From NCBI GenBank assembly GCA_964361785.1, contig CAYIBX010000003.1, positions 1 through 64,000 on the forward strand: 64,000 nucleotides of DNA. The letters run 5' to 3'. The translations under genes were made by a program, and so were the position numbers. The notes beneath the pieces are model-generated. The model did not search any database and was not told the DNA's origin. It was given only the letters and a program-made list of their open reading frames with translations. Positions 50,474 to 59,387 of this stretch are shown here, piece after piece. Numbering within the stretch: the first letter of the stretch is position 1; every line of letters starts with the position of its first letter. The stretch is from UBA927 sp964361785. GTDB lineage: Bacteria; Patescibacteriota; Microgenomatia; UBA10105; UBA927.

Positions 50474-53400
50474 ATGGCAGGAGAAGAATTATCCAGAAGA
50501 ATTGCTGAGGCTGCGAAAAAAGCAGCAGAGCAAGCTACGCAACAAAAGGCTGAGCAGCCACAACCTGTCGAAAACGCTCCCACAGAAAATGCAGCACCAA
50601 ACGATGTGCATGAAGTACCTGCCGAGCGCATGGTTGAATTTACCAATAAAGTGACACAAGGTGTGCCAGAAGCTGCGCAAAAAATAATTGGAGCAGGTGA
50701 GTATCCCAAAGATGAGCGCGTGTTTTCTATCGTCGAGTCGCTTCTTGTGGCAGACGAGGCGATGCTTTCAGACAGCGCATACATGCGTACGATTGGAGAG
50801 AAACTAGCGACCGTTGTAAACGAGACAGGATACTTTAGCGACACAGGGGTTGAAGCACGTAAATATCTTAATCGTATTATTGCAGAAAATCCAAGTTTGG
50901 AGGATCTGCGTTTACGAGCCATGCCGGAGGTTTCTGGAGTATCTGGGTTACAAGATCAACCCGAAGAATTATCAGGGGTCACTGACCCAGAGTATAAAGA
51001 AGTAGTTAAACAGCTTTACGACGAGCCAAACGAATCAATTCTTAAGGACACTTCTATTGGGAAAGAACTGCAGAATTTGCAGTTTAGGTTAGAAGTTGAT
51101 CCTAATTCCTTGTTTCGCGATCAGCACATGATTGACGGTGTGGTGACGCGGATGGTGATAGCGGGGCAGAAAGATGGCCTTGACGCGAAAATTGTACGTG
51201 AAGGGGTGAATAGAGCACGGGCGCTTGAAGCATGGGTGGGTGAGAGGTTGGAGGCGGAAGATACGCGAGGCATTATCAGATGGTCAGAAGTGAAAAATGA
51301 TGCACCTAAAGGGGTTGAGCATGTTGATAATCAAGCATTTATGTTTCGAGACATTACTAAAGATGAAATAGATAAGTATTTCAAACGAGGCGCCGAGGGA
51401 GAAGCAGACTGGTACTTTAACTTTATAGATCAAATTTATTCATTGGGGAGAGAAGAGTCGCGACCCGGCTTAACGCACGAGCAGCGTTTTCAAGAGTTTA
51501 AAGATTATCTAGTGTGGAAGTATGGCGACGAGTATCATTTGGCAGTCCAGCTGTATCAAAAACATTGGGACAGCCGTGGTCAGTTTGAGTACGCGGTAAA
51601 AGGCTTGATGTATAACCCTGGTGACGTAAAAGATCGTTTGAAAGCCATGTCGCTTTTGACTGGCGCAGACCTAGACCATTTATACAAAAATTTTAATAAC
51701 TCAAACGTTGCTTATAGTTTGTACGAAGGCGTCATGTTTGAGACGATGGCAGAAAAGCGTAGAAAGTATGGAGAAGCAATTAAATATTTAGGCGAAGAGG
51801 TGACGTGGGACAAAAAACATATTAAAAGAGAGGATTTGCTTAAAGAATTAAAGAGTAAACACCGAGAAGAGGGGTTTGATCCCGAGACGGGCAAAAGGAC
51901 GCAGAGCTCATTGTCTGTCGAAGACCAAAAGCTCATGTTTGAAATTCAACATCAAAACGATTTGGCGGCAGAGGGCGTAATGCTTTGGGACGATGACGTG
52001 CAAAGTTACACAGAAATGCACATAACGCTTTCCAAGCTACAGACTGAACGTGAGGGTCTTATGAAGAAAAAAAATTCAGGTGAGCCGCTTTCGGAAAAAG
52101 AAATGGATCAACTGCATGAAGTAGATAGGAAATATCAAATATATGCACATCGCGAACACATGCTCAACGAAAATTTTACTCAAGAGTTGTTACAGACAAG
52201 AGGCTTGTCTCCCGTTGATATAGAAGTTCGCAAACGTCTCACTGAGTACTACAAAAGCACGCATAGTGGACAAGAACCGCCAGAGTATGAAGTGCGTATG
52301 GCGTTGTGGGCCGCTCGTACCGCCATGATTGGGTCAGGACGCATGGCAATGATTGGGTCCATGATGTCTATAGGGCCTCGTGAGTCTGGATACACATCTT
52401 CATCAGGCAAGGACGTTATGCGCGCACCGGCATTTGAAGATTTGCAGCGCATTTTTAATCCGGAAGTGTTTGCCTCTCGTTTTAGTATTGGTGGCGATTT
52501 TGGGAAAGTAGCACGGCAAGTGTTCAGAAAGAATTTGTTAAACACCAAGGGTATAGATGAGAAAAAGCAGGGATGGCTTAAAAAAACATGGAATGGATTG
52601 TTTAGTGGTGGAGAAGAGTCGCACGGGAAATTGAGTTATACGAAAGAATGGGGACATGCTAAAGAGCATGAGCACGATGCCGCAAGGCGAGCCGCCATGG
52701 AAACAGCAGAATTTGCAGAAGACGCAAGCGGGATATCGTTTAGTGAATTGCTCGGCCCTGGGTTTATGAACTCGGGAGGATTTTACGATGGTACGGGATG
52801 GCGGTTAGAAAAAGGAGTGTTTGATGAATTGCGAAATAAAGTGATGGACATGAGAAAGCTGCCTGAAGGAGCGACACTTCTGGATAACCAAGCGCTCTCC
52901 ATTCAGTTGTTGACGGCTAGTAACGCCGAAGAGCGTAGACCAATACTTGATCGGATGCTTAGAAGAAACCCATCAAAATTCTTGGAGCTTTTGCAAGAAG
53001 ATTCAGAAAAAATATTACAAAAGCATAATGTGACGCATGAAGAGTGGGGACAGTTTAAAGAAGCATTATCTTTGGCTGAATTAAAGATAGCACATGAAAA
53101 AGAATGGCAGTTCGTCAGAATTGATATGGCAGACAAGAAAGATTACGATGCTCTTATTGCTCCATTTTTAAAAACCTTGGGACTTGAAGATATAGGACGC
53201 CAAGAAAATTTACGTCAAGTGTTGGTCGACATGCAGTCGGTACTGTATGAAAAACGAACAGTTGAGACTGGAGGCGGGAAGGTGTTTCACACAAAAATGG
53301 ATGCAGTCGCTGAATTAAAGCTCCCATTGACTATGTCCATGACAGATTTTGATTGGAAGGAAAGTAACTTTTATCAATTAGGAACAGTCGCAATGCATCG

Positions 53401-54079
53401 TAGAATTCGTGATGTAGGATCTCAAATGCGCGCGCGCGACGCAATTTTGGGCATTATATCCAATCAAGAAATGGTGCTTTCACCCGTTGACTACTCAAAG
53501 ACACTTGAAAAGTTTCGGGAAGTGAGGGAGGCGATTATAGACTATTCCGGCGCAGACGCGGCTGAGGCGACGGTGAAAGAGTTAGCCCGCGTCTTTTTGG
53601 AGATGAACAGACACAAGCACATAAATCTCGAGTGGATACCATTTGATTTGGGAACGAAAGCTTTTAAAGAAATGGCTGAGTGGGATTTGCGATGGTTGAA
53701 AAATGCATGGATTTTAACACCATTTAAGCTTGCCGCTGGGAAAGAGCGGTGGAATAAATTAATGGATGATAAGGTGATGCACTGGCCACATTCATTCGGT
53801 GAATACATATCATATGCAGTGCGTTACACAGGCAGCCATGCCAATGCCTATGATGAGGCGAAAATGGAAGAGATTATTTCCGGCATGGAACAAATGGGTT
53901 TATTTATCAATCACCATGAGTATGGACATGATTTGCGAAACGAGTTTAAGACGCGTTTAGGGTTTCGGTTGTGGAGCCAAGTACGTAAATATTGGTTTGT
54001 GCTTTTTGCAATCACCGTTGCTACTGCTGCCACGCAGGCAGTGACAGAAGAAGGTAAAAAGGATGGAGGAGGACATTAA
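50474..54079 (+). CDS. Large unknown protein with C-terminal membrane anchor
   Basis: A 1201-aa protein, unrecognised. The N-terminus is low-complexity (AAEQATQQKAEQPQPVENAP), the body is helical and acidic with no enzyme motif that I can see, and the C-terminus has one hydrophobic segment (WFVLFAITVATAATQAV) followed by EEGKKDGGGH. The body contains repeated W- and R-rich helices. It sits inside the type IV secretion/pilin locus, between the broken toxin pair and a VirB6-like gene, so a role as a cytoplasmic or tail-anchored partner of that system is plausible but inferred. Confidence 0.75.
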   Translation: MAGEELSRRIAEAAKKAAEQATQQKAEQPQPVENAPTENAAPNDVHEVPAERMVEFTNKVTQGVPEAAQKIIGAGEYPKDERVFSIVESLLVADEAMLSDSAYMRTIGEKLATVVNETGYFSDTGVEARKYLNRIIAENPSLEDLRLRAMPEVSGVSGLQDQPEELSGVTDPEYKEVVKQLYDEPNESILKDTSIGKELQNLQFRLEVDPNSLFRDQHMIDGVVTRMVIAGQKDGLDAKIVREGVNRARALEAWVGERLEAEDTRGIIRWSEVKNDAPKGVEHVDNQAFMFRDITKDEIDKYFKRGAEGEADWYFNFIDQIYSLGREESRPGLTHEQRFQEFKDYLVWKYGDEYHLAVQLYQKHWDSRGQFEYAVKGLMYNPGDVKDRLKAMSLLTGADLDHLYKNFNNSNVAYSLYEGVMFETMAEKRRKYGEAIKYLGEEVTWDKKHIKREDLLKELKSKHREEGFDPETGKRTQSSLSVEDQKLMFEIQHQNDLAAEGVMLWDDDVQSYTEMHITLSKLQTEREGLMKKKNSGEPLSEKEMDQLHEVDRKYQIYAHREHMLNENFTQELLQTRGLSPVDIEVRKRLTEYYKSTHSGQEPPEYEVRMALWAARTAMIGSGRMAMIGSMMSIGPRESGYTSSSGKDVMRAPAFEDLQRIFNPEVFASRFSIGGDFGKVARQVFRKNLLNTKGIDEKKQGWLKKTWNGLFSGGEESHGKLSYTKEWGHAKEHEHDAARRAAMETAEFAEDASGISFSELLGPGFMNSGGFYDGTGWRLEKGVFDELRNKVMDMRKLPEGATLLDNQALSIQLLTASNAEERRPILDRMLRRNPSKFLELLQEDSEKILQKHNVTHEEWGQFKEALSLAELKIAHEKEWQFVRIDMADKKDYDALIAPFLKTLGLEDIGRQENLRQVLVDMQSVLYEKRTVETGGGKVFHTKMDAVAELKLPLTMSMTDFDWKESNFYQLGTVAMHRRIRDVGSQMRARDAILGIISNQEMVLSPVDYSKTLEKFREVREAIIDYSGADAAEATVKELARVFLEMNRHKHINLEWIPFDLGTKAFKEMAEWDLRWLKNAWILTPFKLAAGKERWNKLMDDKVMHWPHSFGEYISYAVRYTGSHANAYDEAKMEEIISGMEQMGLFINHHEYGHDLRNEFKTRLGFRLWSQVRKYWFVLFAITVATAATQAVTEEGKKDGGGH

Positions 54080-54085
54080 TTTTTA

Positions 54086-55693
54086 TTAGTGCTCTTCACC
54101 CTGTCCTTCGCCGGTGAGCGCCCCAAATCCTTGTTGTGAGCCTTTTCTGACGACTTGTGAAGGGGATGCCCCGTGCCCCTTGCTTCCAAACATGCTTTTG
54201 ATCATACTTCCTTGATACCAGATATTCATAAGAGATCCTGCGCCTTGACCAAGAGGCCCAAACATGGCGCCAAGGCCTCCTGGGATTGCTGGTTCTGCCT
54301 TCATAGATTTTTGAATACCAGCAACAAACGTTGGAATGATAAGAATCATGCCAAGTCCTATAATTCCCGCCATCCCGTAACTACCCCCCCCTGATGATAA
54401 TAGCGGAGGCGCCCAAATAGTGGCTGCGTTATCAGTGTATGTGAGAATAGCAGACACCAAAAGAAGAATAATCGTGATCGGAAACACGATGAGCTTTGAT
54501 ACTAAATGTCGAAGCCATGAGTTAAATGATGTAGATCCTGGAATTGCTTCTAGAACGAGCTGAAATGGTGCGGTCAGAAGGGCAATAATGATGTTTATAT
54601 ACGCATCAATGAGCATGAAGAGGATGCGAATAAATCCAAACAGGAGCACGAGTAAAATAATGAGAATTAAAAGCACAGGACCGCTAAAAAGAGAAAGTCC
54701 TAGAAGAGCGCCCTTGGTTCCTCCAATAAAGGCACCAAGAAGACCAGGGATGATAAAAGAGAGCTTTTGTACAACTGGATTTGTACCCCCAAACACGTCT
54801 CCAATATCATTCCATGCACCTAAGCCACTGCCAAAGAAAAATCGTGTAAATCCCCAGAATCCACCACTGAATAAATAATCGGTTGCTTCTTTGGTCGTCC
54901 ATGTCAAGTTAACAGGCTGTCCTGAAAGATAGTTTGGTATTGCAGCAGCTTTGCACACACTACTAGAGACGCTGAGCGCTTTCCCAATGCTATCACCGAT
55001 AGAGCTGTTGGCAATCATGGAGATGGCTAGGGCAATAAGAAGATACATACCGTCTATAAGAAGCCCGACAATTGCGTAGGAAAATGTGACCAGAAGCAGG
55101 GCTACAACTATACGGGGGATTGAGTTTTGTACCGTGACGACAGTTTTGGGGTCAATTTTTTTGCGAAACATAACCATGAGTCCAACCATGATGAGAATGA
55201 CTGCCAGTATTCCATACGAGATGTCTCGAAATACTTTCCAGAGAGGAAGCAGTGTGGCAAGGCCCGAAAATCCTATGCCCTGTGCGTTGACACGAGGTGT
55301 TACAAATCCTAATGACCGACCAATGTCCATGGCATATTCAGCGGTAGACGCAGGGGGGTTGGTATAGATTGCTGTAATAGACCCACCAATGCCGCTGAGC
55401 GCACCTTTTTGGAAATTAAGAGCTGTTGGACACTGTGCGTCTGTCGTGTCCCATGCGCCACCAATCATGATGGATAACGCGTTGATGCTATTATTGGTGG
55501 TCGCAAAATTTGATCCTTCTAAATTCAGGGTCCCCTCATTTGATTTTTTGAGTACTTGGGTAAAACACGACATTGATTGACCAATCCACGAGCATTCTTC
55601 GTTTTCTAGTGCTAAAACAGAAAAGATAGGATAACTTACGGCAAGAAATGTTAAAAAGAGCGCCGTAATAAGATATTGTATTGTTTTTTTCAT
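54086..55693 (-). CDS. VirB6/TrbL-like polytopic membrane protein
   Basis: A 535-aa protein with an N-terminal hydrophobic segment (YLITALFLTFLAVSYPIF), cysteines early (NEECSWIGQSMSCF), and at least seven membrane segments from about residue 155 to 475 (for example GILAVILIMVGLMVMF, VLLLVTFSYAIVGLLIDGMY, VLLILIILLVLLFGFI). It ends in a cytoplasmic, glycine-rich tail. This fits the VirB6/TrbL channel component of type IV secretion. It is upstream of no gene on its strand but is followed on the left side only by the convergent 1201-aa gene. Confidence 0.78.
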   Translation of the reverse strand: MKKTIQYLITALFLTFLAVSYPIFSVLALENEECSWIGQSMSCFTQVLKKSNEGTLNLEGSNFATTNNSINALSIMIGGAWDTTDAQCPTALNFQKGALSGIGGSITAIYTNPPASTAEYAMDIGRSLGFVTPRVNAQGIGFSGLATLLPLWKVFRDISYGILAVILIMVGLMVMFRKKIDPKTVVTVQNSIPRIVVALLLVTFSYAIVGLLIDGMYLLIALAISMIANSSIGDSIGKALSVSSSVCKAAAIPNYLSGQPVNLTWTTKEATDYLFSGGFWGFTRFFFGSGLGAWNDIGDVFGGTNPVVQKLSFIIPGLLGAFIGGTKGALLGLSLFSGPVLLILIILLVLLFGFIRILFMLIDAYINIIIALLTAPFQLVLEAIPGSTSFNSWLRHLVSKLIVFPITIILLLVSAILTYTDNAATIWAPPLLSSGGGSYGMAGIIGLGMILIIPTFVAGIQKSMKAEPAIPGGLGAMFGPLGQGAGSLMNIWYQGSMIKSMFGSKGHGASPSQVVRKGSQQGFGALTGEGQGEEH

Positions 55694-55745
55694 GCTAAAA
55701 TTATTATCTCAAAACCATTTGCATGGCGCAATGACCGTAACGTTT

Positions 55746-56078
55746 TTATTGAAATTCAGGGACGGTAAATGTGGTGATGCTCTCAATTCCTGTAAATCTG
55801 CCGATAAGATTTATAATAAGATACGCCGCAGACATGATGATAAGTCCCATAATGGCTTGGCTTATAGTGCCTCGTGCCTGTTCGAGCTTTTTAGGGTCCC
55901 CTGATGAGAAGAGAAAGTTAAATCCACCGACCAAGAGCATAAGAAAGAGCGCAATGCCCCCAAACGCAACTACCGCCCTCACGATGTTTTCAAAGAGCGG
56001 GCCAAGACAAGAAAGTGTCGCTACGTCCTCAGAGTTTGGTACGCCTTTAGCAAAACAAGCAGTATCCCATGCAGCCAT
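55746..56078 (-). CDS. Pilin-like two-helix membrane protein 1 (T4SS pilin family)
   Basis: A 110-aa VirB2-like protein: an N-terminal exported segment with CFAKGVPNSEDVATLSC, a first membrane helix (VVAFGGIALFLMLLVGGFNFLF), the motif SSGDPKKLEQARGTISQAIMGL, a second helix (IIMSAAYLIINLI) and a short tail. This is the most divergent of six tandem paralogues with the GG-x-x-x-x-SGGD...AR-x-x-I pattern. Confidence 0.8.
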   Translation of the reverse strand: MAAWDTACFAKGVPNSEDVATLSCLGPLFENIVRAVVAFGGIALFLMLLVGGFNFLFSSGDPKKLEQARGTISQAIMGLIIMSAAYLIINLIGRFTGIESITTFTVPEFQ

Positions 56079-56097
56079 AAAGAGAGTATATCAAAAA

Positions 56098-56430
56098 TTA
56101 GTACGGCTTGGGGAAGTTTAAGCTTCCGCCGATGATCTGCACGCCCAAGAAGTTTTGGACGAGATTCATGATGGCCCATGCAGCTCCTACGATGATAAGA
56201 CCAACAATTGCATGGGTAATTTTATTTCTGGCTTCTTCCATGCCTGCCTTGTCGCCGCCAGAGGTAATCCACTTTATGCCACCCAGCAGTAAATATAAGA
56301 AAGCCAAAAGTGAAGCGATGATAAGCGTCGTGCCGACAAGCGCTGAAATAAGCTGACCAATGTCAGTAATTTTGACGACATCTGTAGGCTGTTTGATTTC
56401 GAGTTTCGCTTGCGCAAATATTTTTTCCAT
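56098..56430 (-). CDS. Pilin-like two-helix membrane protein 2
   Basis: A 110-aa paralogue: MEKIFAQAKLEIKQ at the start, helix LIIASLLAFLYLLLGGIKWI, motif TSGGDKAGMEEARNKITHA, second helix IVGLIIVGAAWAIMNLV. The N-terminal FAQA segment could be a cleavage site. Members of this family form pili or secretion channel subunits. Confidence 0.82.
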   Translation of the reverse strand: MEKIFAQAKLEIKQPTDVVKITDIGQLISALVGTTLIIASLLAFLYLLLGGIKWITSGGDKAGMEEARNKITHAIVGLIIVGAAWAIMNLVQNFLGVQIIGGSLNFPKPY

Positions 56431-56507
56431 AGATGTAATTATATCCTACTTACCATTCTTGCGCAAGAAATTGATCCTTGTCAAGGACCATCGTTAGTAT
56501 AGGCACA

Positions 56508-56855
56508 TTAGCTTCCAACGGTGGGAATAGGAATGTTTGGAAAATCAATGCCAATAAATTGGCTGACCAATGTAGTGATAGCCCAGACCGTGCCGACGAT
56601 GATAAGGCCTACTAACGCGTTGGTAATTTTGTCTCTAGCCGATGTAAGTTTTGTTTTATCCCCTCCTGATGTAATCCAATCAAATCCGCCCAGAAGTAAA
56701 TAGAGAAAAGCGATGATAAAACAAAGTATCATGATAGCCCCTATTACACCGCCCAATACTGCTCCGAGAGCAGAAGCGCCAGCTTCTGTGCCGCCGCTTC
56801 CAAGACTGCCAGGGAGAACGGGGTTTGTAATTTGTGTGAGCAAACGATTGGTCAT
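56508..56855 (-). CDS. Pilin-like two-helix membrane protein 3
   Basis: A 115-aa paralogue: glycine-rich N-terminus (GSLGSGGTEAGASALGAVLGG), helix ILCFIIAFLYLLLGGFDWI, motif TSGGDKTKLTSARDKITNA, second helix LVGLIIVGTVWAITTLV. It is separated from the next paralogue by 77 nt; the others are closer. Confidence 0.82.
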   Translation of the reverse strand: MTNRLLTQITNPVLPGSLGSGGTEAGASALGAVLGGVIGAIMILCFIIAFLYLLLGGFDWITSGGDKTKLTSARDKITNALVGLIIVGTVWAITTLVSQFIGIDFPNIPIPTVGS

Positions 56856-56860
56856 AGTGT

Positions 56861-57232
56861 TTATTGTGAGAGAGAATCCATAATGCCACCAGGATTTGAT
56901 AGTGTGAAATCGACACCAAAGAATTGACCAGCAAGAGAAAGTATTGCCCAGCCTACAACCACGACAAGAAGACCAATAAGTGAGTTTGTTATCCGGTCGC
57001 GAGCTGATTGCAGCTTGGCTTTATCGCCTCCTGATGTGATCCAGTTAAATCCGCCGATAAGAAATTGAAAAATAAACCATATAAATCCTGAGATGGTCAT
57101 GAAGCCTATTATGGAAGAAACGAGTCGCGATATGTTTATAAGGCCTTCGGTGCCGTCGGAGACATTGGCAAATGGACCGAGCCCACCGCCTTCACCGATT
57201 CGCCCTAATTCTTGTGCAAATATTGTTTTCAT
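56861..57232 (-). CDS. Pilin-like two-helix membrane protein 4
   Basis: A 123-aa paralogue with MKTIFAQELGRIGEGGG, helix FMTISGFIWFIFQFLIGGFNWI, motif TSGGDKAKLQSARDRITNS, second helix LIGLLVVVVGWAILSLAG. Very like paralogue 3 in the motif region, so probably a recent duplication. Confidence 0.82.
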   Translation of the reverse strand: MKTIFAQELGRIGEGGGLGPFANVSDGTEGLINISRLVSSIIGFMTISGFIWFIFQFLIGGFNWITSGGDKAKLQSARDRITNSLIGLLVVVVGWAILSLAGQFFGVDFTLSNPGGIMDSLSQ

Positions 57233-57234
57233 TA

Positions 57235-57591
57235 TTATGGACTGACTATTTTCGGATTGAGTATAAACGTTGCGTCATTAAAGAGAAGTTTTCCCACCAC
57301 AGCCGCGAGAGCAAAAGACCCCACGATCACGACAAGTCCTAATAGCGAATTCCAAATTTTATCCCACGCAGAGTTTAGTGCCTTTGTGTCTCCGCCAGCG
57401 TTCATATATTGAAAGCCTGCGATAATAAAATTAAAGAGCGCTAAAATACCGCCCCCTACAAATACAAGGCGTAATATATTTGTGATAAGCAGTCCAAATC
57501 CACCGAAAACATTTGCGTAACCGCCGATTAAAGGGCTGGTGACCGATCCTACTATGTCATCTTCTGCAAAGATGCGTTCTATAAGCGTCAT
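57235..57591 (-). CDS. Pilin-like two-helix membrane protein 5
   Basis: A 118-aa paralogue with MTLIERIFAEDDIVG, helix LRLVFVGGGILALFNFIIAGFQ, variant motif NAGGDTKALNSAWDKIWNS, second helix LLGLVVIVGSFALAAVVG. The SGGD motif is changed to AGGD and the AR to AW, so it may be specialised. Confidence 0.78.
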   Translation of the reverse strand: MTLIERIFAEDDIVGSVTSPLIGGYANVFGGFGLLITNILRLVFVGGGILALFNFIIAGFQYMNAGGDTKALNSAWDKIWNSLLGLVVIVGSFALAAVVGKLLFNDATFILNPKIVSP

Positions 57592-57595
57592 ATCG

Positions 57596-57901
57596 TTATG
57601 GTATCACAGGGTTTAATATCTGGATACCAGTGAGCGTTTCTATAAGTTGTATTATCCAAAATGATGCAAAAATAAGAAGGAGCCCAACAACGGCTCCTGT
57701 GAGCGCCGCTTTTCCTTTTTCTGCGTGTTTAGGGTTGCCAGCGGAAGTGATGATTTGAAATCCGCCAAAGACGATCATAAACAATGTTACTACCCCAGCG
57801 ATTACAAATACGTTTGACACAATGACTTTTACAAATCCGCCAAACGTTGTTATGGTGGAGGGGGAAAGCTCTGAGAGTTCGACTGCGTGTACAATGTTCA
57901 T
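57596..57901 (-). CDS. Pilin-like two-helix membrane protein 6
   Basis: A 101-aa paralogue with helix VFVIAGVVTLFMIVFGGFQII, motif TSAGNPKHAEKGKAALTGA (SGGD replaced by SAGN), second helix VVGLLLIFASFWIIQLI. It is the first transcribed of the six on this strand and lies head to head with the sigma factor gene, so the control region of both is the short 55-nt gap. Confidence 0.78.
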   Translation of the reverse strand: MNIVHAVELSELSPSTITTFGGFVKVIVSNVFVIAGVVTLFMIVFGGFQIITSAGNPKHAEKGKAALTGAVVGLLLIFASFWIIQLIETLTGIQILNPVIP

Positions 57902-57955
57902 ATTTTAAGTGTACGAAAACTCGCACAGAATCTCAAGATCTTGTATACTCACCGC

Positions 57956-58495
57956 ATGGACGACGTCACCCTCGTTTCTCAGCTTCTTAAAAAGGATCGT
58001 CGCAGCGCTGGCATCTTTTACCAGACGTACGCGCCGAAGATTAAAAGGTACGTGCATGCAAAGGTAGGAGTATACGAAGACGCAGAAGATTTGGTGCAAG
58101 ATATTCTTTTTTCGTTTCTTGAGGCTGCTCGTGATTTTCGTGGGAATAGCAGTATACAGACATACCTTTACTCTATAGCACATCACAAAGTGATTGATTA
58201 TTATCGTAAGAAAAAAATTAAACAACTCGTGTTTTCTCAAATGCCACAATTGGAATCGTTGATTTCTCCGCTTCTTGATCCACAAGCGCAGCTTGATGCG
58301 ACACTGGTGAGTGAAAAGATACAGCACGCGTTGGGAACATTGCTCCCCATTCATCGCACTGTGTTGCTTCTCAAATACCTTGACGATGTTTCAGTATCGG
58401 GTATAGCAAAGCAGTTGTCCATAACGCTCAAAAGCGCTGAGTCACGATTGTTTCGTGCACGACGAGCCTTTGTAGCATCATTTCTTTCGTTATAA
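57956..58495 (+). CDS. Sigma-70 family RNA polymerase sigma factor (ECF-like)
   Basis: A 179-aa ECF-like sigma factor. Region 2 is visible as FYQTYAPKIKRYVHAKVGVYEDAEDLVQDILF, with the DAEDLVQ core and the following SIQTYLYSIAHHKVIDYYRKKK; region 4 is LPIHRTVLLLKYLDDVSVSGIAKQLSITLKSAESRLFRARRA (the helix-turn-helix). TATACT (57944-57949) ends 6 nt before the ATG, a leaderless start. It is divergent from the pilin array and is followed 1 nt later by a small membrane protein that could be its anti-sigma factor, an inference. Confidence 0.88.
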   Translation: MDDVTLVSQLLKKDRRSAGIFYQTYAPKIKRYVHAKVGVYEDAEDLVQDILFSFLEAARDFRGNSSIQTYLYSIAHHKVIDYYRKKKIKQLVFSQMPQLESLISPLLDPQAQLDATLVSEKIQHALGTLLPIHRTVLLLKYLDDVSVSGIAKQLSITLKSAESRLFRARRAFVASFLSL

Positions 58496-58496
58496 T

Positions 58497-58727
58497 ATGG
58501 CAGATCTTTTGTTTACAAATTTTATGAAACGTTGGGAAGAGGTGACTGAATTACCACCCCAACAGTTTGGCAGGCTTACCAATGTATATAAGATGGTGAC
58601 TGGACGCATAAAAACTATGCCATGGCTTGCTTTTTTTGGCGTGAGTTCGCTTGTGGTTGGTTCTGTGTACTTCTTTTTAGGTTCAACGATTGTGTGGATA
58701 GTCTCACTTTTGCAAAAAGGATTTTAA
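58497..58727 (+). CDS. Small membrane protein downstream of the sigma factor
   Basis: A 76-aa protein with an amphipathic cytoplasmic N-terminus (FMKRWEEVTELPPQQFGRLTNVYKMVTGRIKTM) and one C-terminal membrane helix (LAFFGVSSLVVGSVYFFLGSTIVWIVSLL). Its start follows the sigma factor stop by 1 nt. Position and shape suggest a membrane-tethered partner of the sigma factor, but it lacks a known anti-sigma domain. Confidence 0.6.
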   Translation: MADLLFTNFMKRWEEVTELPPQQFGRLTNVYKMVTGRIKTMPWLAFFGVSSLVVGSVYFFLGSTIVWIVSLLQKGF

Positions 58728-58769
58728 CTTCTCTCCGCGGGTTTTAGCCCGCATTTACGACTAGTATAT

Positions 58770-59387
58770 ATGCTCGTTGCGCTCCTTCAATCAGGTTTTG
58801 CGTTTTTTCGTCACTTTGTGGGAATTATCATTTCGCCCTACGAGACCTATAGGGATATCGAAAAACGTGGTCGTATAGGAGAGATGGTGTATATCGGTCT
58901 TTTAGTTGGGCTGTATTTTTCTCTTTCAAGTGTGGTAAAAATAGCTTCATTTCACCCATTACTTCTTTCTCGGTACGCATTCGTATTATTCGCTTCAGCA
59001 CTGAGTGGATTTGGGCTCATCGTTTCAGTGCTGGTTTTGACTGGGCGATTATTAGGGCGACAGACAAGTATCGGACGCATAAGTCTTTTGTGGGCGTATA
59101 CGCTTGTGCCGACGGTTGTATGGTTTTTATGTACGTCACTTTTATATATATTTATTCCTCCACCTAGAACCACCAATATCTCTGGAGTAGCCTTAAGCAT
59201 CGTGTACCTTGTTGTTTCAGCAATGATTTTTTGGTGGAAATTGACGCTTTCGTATCTTGCGTTGCGGTTTGGTTTGAAGCTTGATTTTAGCAAAATTTTG
59301 ATTTTCGTTTTGGTTTCAGTACCCATACTTATTCTATGGTCATACATGATGTATGCCATTGGCATATATAAGGTACCATTTTTATGA
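58770..59387 (+). CDS. Yip1-domain membrane protein
   Basis: A 205-aa protein with about five membrane helices. The opening FFRHFVGIIISPYETYRDIEKRGRIGEMVYIGLLVGLYF matches Yip1-type proteins of unknown bacterial role. Its last codons overlap the HMG-CoA reductase start by 4 nt, so it leads the mevalonate operon; a link to isoprenoid or membrane synthesis is inference. Confidence 0.8.
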   Translation: MLVALLQSGFAFFRHFVGIIISPYETYRDIEKRGRIGEMVYIGLLVGLYFSLSSVVKIASFHPLLLSRYAFVLFASALSGFGLIVSVLVLTGRLLGRQTSIGRISLLWAYTLVPTVVWFLCTSLLYIFIPPPRTTNISGVALSIVYLVVSAMIFWWKLTLSYLALRFGLKLDFSKILIFVLVSVPILILWSYMMYAIGIYKVPFL

